Part shown: piece by piece, positions 14,601 through 16,693 of the stretch
How the letters are laid out: each line of letters opens with the position of its first letter
How positions within the stretch are numbered: the first letter of the stretch is position 1
From: Acidimicrobiales bacterium
Lineage (GTDB): Bacteria > Actinomycetota > Acidimicrobiia > Acidimicrobiales > JABEUL01
DNA: 16,693 nt
Direction: 5' to 3'
Assembly: GCA_013044465.1 (NCBI GenBank)
Contig: JABEUL010000201.1
Coordinates: forward strand, 1 to 16,693
The notes under the pieces: generated by a model
What the model was told of the DNA's origin: nothing
The model's database searches: none
The model's input: the letters and a program-made list of their open reading frames with translations, nothing else
Program-made: the position numbers and the translations under genes

Positions 14601-15779
14601 TTAGCCAAGCCTCTCGATGATGGTGGCATTTGCCATGCCTCCACCTTCACACATTGTCTGGAGACCGTAGCGACCGCCAGTTCGCTCAAGTTCACAGAGA
14701 AGAGTTGCCATCAACTTGGCACCCGAGCAGCCAAGAGGATGTCCAAGAGCTACTGCGCCACCATTTACATTGACTTTAGACATGTCAGGATGATGCTCTT
14801 TCTCCCAAGCTAAAACAACAGAAGCAAAAGCCTCATTAATTTCAACTAAATCAATGTCATCAAGAGTCAATTTGGCTCGCTCCAAGACTCTTGTGGTTGC
14901 AGGTATTGGTCCGGTCAACATTGTTACAGGGTCGACTCCGGCAATTGCGAAAGTGTGGAATCTGGCTCTTGGAGTAAGACCTAGCGCATTTGCTTTTTCT
15001 TCACTCATAATTAGTACTGCGGCTGCACCGTCAGTAATTTGCGAGGAGTTTCCTGCCGTAACTTTGCCGTCTGGTTTAAACGCCGGCTTCAAGGCACCTA
15101 GAGTCTCAGCAGTTGTTCCAGGACGAATTCCTTCATCTCTTGTTACCATTTGATCGGTGTCATTGCCCGAGTCATCTTTTACGGCAACAGGAACAATTTC
15201 TTTTTCAAATCGGCCTTCTTCTGTGGCAATTAGCGCTCTTTGTTGGCTTAGTGCACCAAATCCATCCAGGTCTTCTCTAGATAGCCCCCACTTGTCTGCA
15301 ATCATTTCAGCCGAGATACCTTGAGGGACCAATCCCCCTACTGCCGCGTACCTAAGAGACATTCTTGATCCAAATGGAAATCCAACTCCCTGTGAAATCG
15401 CAGCACCCATAGGAACGCGAGACATTGACTCAACACCAGCTGCGATTACGACATCATAGGCTCCGGCAATTACGCCTTGGGCTCCGAAGTGTGCAGCTTG
15501 TTGGCTCGATCCACATTGACGGTCAATCGTGGTGCCACATACATCTTCTGGAAACCCTGCTGCAAGCGCTGCATTCCGTCCGATATTAAGTGACTGCTCA
15601 CCAACTTGCATAACGCAACCTGTAATAACATCTTCTACCAAAGCTGGATCAAGATCGTTTCGCTTCACTAAAGACGACAGAACTTCAGCGAGAAGATCTG
15701 CTGGGTGCCAGTTCTTTAGTTGTCCATTTCTTTTGCCTCCAGCAGTTCTCACTGCATCGACAATTACTGCACTTGTCAT
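14601..15779 (-). CDS. Thiolase (acetyl-CoA C-acyltransferase / acetyltransferase)
   Basis: A 392-aa thiolase of full family length that cleaves 3-ketoacyl-CoA with CoA to release acetyl-CoA, the last step of beta-oxidation, or condenses acetyl-CoA in reverse. The nucleophile is C89 in DRQCGSSQQA, H347 lies in GGAVALGHPLGCSGAK, and the general base C377 is in MCEGGGMANA. NEAFA is also present. The sequence resembles degradative FadA/FadA5-type actinobacterial thiolases; chain length or steroid preference cannot be read from it. The start ATG 15779 has AAGGAG 10 nt upstream. The gene is alone on the minus strand and faces the acyltransferase. Its promoter region holds two TetR-type dyads (15853-15872 and 15890-15903), so repression lifted by an acyl-CoA is likely. 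Confidence 0.95.
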   Translation of the reverse strand: MTSAVIVDAVRTAGGKRNGQLKNWHPADLLAEVLSSLVKRNDLDPALVEDVITGCVMQVGEQSLNIGRNAALAAGFPEDVCGTTIDRQCGSSQQAAHFGAQGVIAGAYDVVIAAGVESMSRVPMGAAISQGVGFPFGSRMSLRYAAVGGLVPQGISAEMIADKWGLSREDLDGFGALSQQRALIATEEGRFEKEIVPVAVKDDSGNDTDQMVTRDEGIRPGTTAETLGALKPAFKPDGKVTAGNSSQITDGAAAVLIMSEEKANALGLTPRARFHTFAIAGVDPVTMLTGPIPATTRVLERAKLTLDDIDLVEINEAFASVVLAWEKEHHPDMSKVNVNGGAVALGHPLGCSGAKLMATLLCELERTGGRYGLQTMCEGGGMANATIIERLG

Positions 15780-15852
15780 TTTATTTGCGCTCCTTCAAAG
15801 TCCTAAAGGCGAGCATCCCTACTAACTGTAGATATACCCGAGATAATTTCAT

Positions 15853-15872
15853 AAATGACCAATCGGTCAGTT
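15853..15872. promoter_or_regulatory. Operator-like dyad 1 upstream of thiolase
   Basis: AAATGACCAATCGGTCAGTT is an 8-4-8 inverted repeat with one mismatch; its core TGACC-AATC-GGTCA (15856-15869) is perfect. It covers the predicted thiolase transcription start (about 15869) and matches sites of TetR-family regulators of fatty-acid genes in general form. The outer bases match the dyad at 7559-7578 (AACTGA-N8-TCAGTT). Confidence 0.6.
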
Positions 15873-15875
15873 ATG

Positions 15876-15904
15876 ATTCTGACACAAACTGACTTCAAAG
15901 TCAA
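15876..15904 (-). promoter_or_regulatory. Predicted thiolase promoter
   Basis: On the minus strand TTGACT (15904-15899) and CAGAAT (15881-15876) are separated by 17 nt, close to a sigma-70 type promoter. Transcription would start near 15869, giving a leader of about 90 nt before the ATG. Dyads 1 and 2 overlap the start site and the -35 respectively, an arrangement suited to repression. Confidence 0.45.
15890..15903. promoter_or_regulatory. Operator-like dyad 2 upstream of thiolase
   Basis: TGACTTCAAAGTCA is a perfect 6-2-6 inverted repeat of the form TGAC-N6-GTCA, like the core of dyad 1, with centres 34 bp apart. It overlaps the predicted -35 element. Confidence 0.5.
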
Positions 15905-16095
15905 CTAGAAGTTCATTAAATAGGGTTATTCCCTGGTTATACCGTCACGGTTATTGAAAATATCCTCGTTAAAGAGCCAATTTATACTTAGATCTGCTTG
16001 CCAAGTCCAGATAAGTTCTGTTCCAAGGTCTCGCCTTGCAGTGTGTTGGAATCTCTGGATGTACAAAATGTGTCATTTGAGCTATCGTTACTGAC
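15905..16095. other. Intergenic leader before the thioesterase gene with two small dyads
   Basis: This is the remainder of a roughly 316-bp non-coding stretch between the divergent thiolase and thioesterase. It contains AGGG-TTATT-CCCT (15922-15934) and ACCGT-C-ACGGT (15941-15951), two short perfect inverted repeats that could be protein sites. TATCGT at 16083-16088 stands 7 nt before the GTG at 16096 and may be the -10 of a leaderless transcript. I see no gene here. Confidence 0.4.
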
Positions 16096-16518
16096 GTGAA
16101 AAGCATGGATCGCTGGCTCGGCAATGGAGGCATGGAAATAATAGGCCTAATTGGGGGAGATTTCTCACTATATGGTGTTGATGAGCATGGAAATGGCTGG
16201 GTGGAAGGTACTTGGCTGCCTAAGGAGATTGCCTGTAATCCCCATGGAACAGTGCAAGCCGGGGTGCATTCGGTGTTATTGGACGCTGCCATGAATTTTG
16301 CTGCCAACACCGCATTGGAAGGCAAAGACAGAACAAAAGCCACTTTGGAGATGAAAACTGAACTACTCCGACCGGCTTCAGCTGGCAAGAGCTACCGCTT
16401 TAGGGGCGAGACTGTCAGGCTGGCCAGGCAAGTTGCATTTACCCAGGCGGTAGTTGTAGATGAATCTGAAAGACCTGTTAGTAGATCCTCTGGAACATTC
16501 TTGTTGCACCGAGAATAG
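16096..16518 (+). CDS. PaaI-family hotdog-fold acyl-CoA thioesterase
   Basis: A 140-aa single hotdog domain, the usual size. The active-site block is NPHGTVQAGVHSVLLDAAM (48-66): N48 and H50-G51 correspond to the NxHGG motif (the second Gly is Thr here), and D63 matches the catalytic Asp of PaaI. The helix is followed by TLEMKTELLRPA and ends with the usual SSGTFLL strand. It hydrolyses acyl- or aryl-CoA thioesters to release CoA; the substrate is unknown. Start choice: GTG 16096 lies 7 nt after a TATCGT hexamer and could be leaderless; ATG 16105 (Met4) is the alternative, and neither has a good Shine-Dalgarno. It is divergent from the thiolase and may share regulation with it. Confidence 0.88.
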   Translation: MKSMDRWLGNGGMEIIGLIGGDFSLYGVDEHGNGWVEGTWLPKEIACNPHGTVQAGVHSVLLDAAMNFAANTALEGKDRTKATLEMKTELLRPASAGKSYRFRGETVRLARQVAFTQAVVVDESERPVSRSSGTFLLHRE

Positions 16519-16582
16519 ATTGATCTAATTTGATCGGAATATTTGGCTGGCATTGATGGCAAAAATGAGTAAAACTAAGTAA

Positions 16583-16693
16583 ATGGGAACTGACATTACT
16601 AATCCGGGCGATGACTCACTAGGCTTTGACATGATTGCTGCGTCTATACGAGCAGATGCCGGTGACTTAGGAACATTTCTTGATGTATTGGGA
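16583..16693 (+). CDS. N-terminal part of an unidentified protein, cut by window edge
   Basis: ATG 16583 opens a frame that remains open for 37 codons to the window end. The peptide starts MGTDITNPGDDSLGFD and continues with IRADAGDLGTFLDVLG. The pattern of an acidic leader followed by a helix resembles uncharacterised actinobacterial hypothetical proteins, but I cannot name a family from this fragment. The ATG at 16565 meets a stop after five codons and is not the start. There is no Shine-Dalgarno. It lies 64 nt after the thioesterase in the same direction and could be cotranscribed with it. Confidence 0.5.
   Translation, partial: MGTDITNPGDDSLGFDMIAASIRADAGDLGTFLDVLG

Noticed and set aside
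16519..16582. Repeated TTGATC in the gap after the thioesterase
   Set aside because: It is only two six-base copies in AT-rich DNA and cannot be told from chance.

Overview
The window looks like a chromosomal segment of a free-living, lipid-metabolising actinobacterium. By eye the GC content is moderate, in the 40s. Genes are tightly packed, several overlap by a GTGA or abut at a stop/start, GTG starts are common, and some starts lack a Shine-Dalgarno sequence and may be leaderless. The ferritin-like gene belongs to an actinobacterial MiaE-like type, and the aminoacyl-phosphatidylglycerol synthase fits the same background. A marine Acidimicrobiia-like lineage is a guess only. I see no mobile element, rRNA, tRNA or CRISPR array.

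Left block (1-3864, minus strand): an apparent operon runs HAD-family protein, APH-family kinase, acyl-CoA dehydrogenase, short-chain dehydrogenase (SDR; cut by the window edge). The order HAD-kinase-ACAD matches the domain order of the vertebrate fusion protein ACAD10. The kinase/ACAD pair corresponds to LvaA/LvaC of the Pseudomonas putida levulinate pathway and to the two halves of ACAD11. The likely job is catabolism of 4-hydroxy (or 4-oxo) fatty acyl-CoAs through a phosphorylated intermediate. A TetR-family regulator is transcribed divergently at 3858, with a perfect 16-bp palindrome in the shared promoter.

Middle block (4480-9950): a penicillin-acylase-family Ntn hydrolase without a visible signal peptide sits directly behind a ferritin-like MiaE_2-type protein (minus strand). 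An operator-like dyad overlaps the predicted promoter. Divergently, prfC encodes peptide chain release factor 3. The gaps 7604-7917 and 9514-9950 hold only doubtful small ORFs.

Right block (9951-16693): acetyl-CoA synthetase (minus) diverges from a translationally coupled pair on the plus strand: a six-TM lysyl-phosphatidylglycerol-synthase-like enzyme and a hexapeptide-repeat acyltransferase. A thiolase converges on them with a 3-nt gap. Its promoter carries two TGAC-N6-GTCA dyads of the same geometry as the dyad before the ferritin-like gene. A PaaI-type thioesterase and the first 37 codons of an unidentified protein close the window.

Acyl-CoA chemistry is the main theme: ACAD, kinase, SDR, thiolase, Acs and thioesterase are all present. 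The three operator-like dyads of one type suggest that a TetR-family regulator outside the window links at least two of the transcription units.
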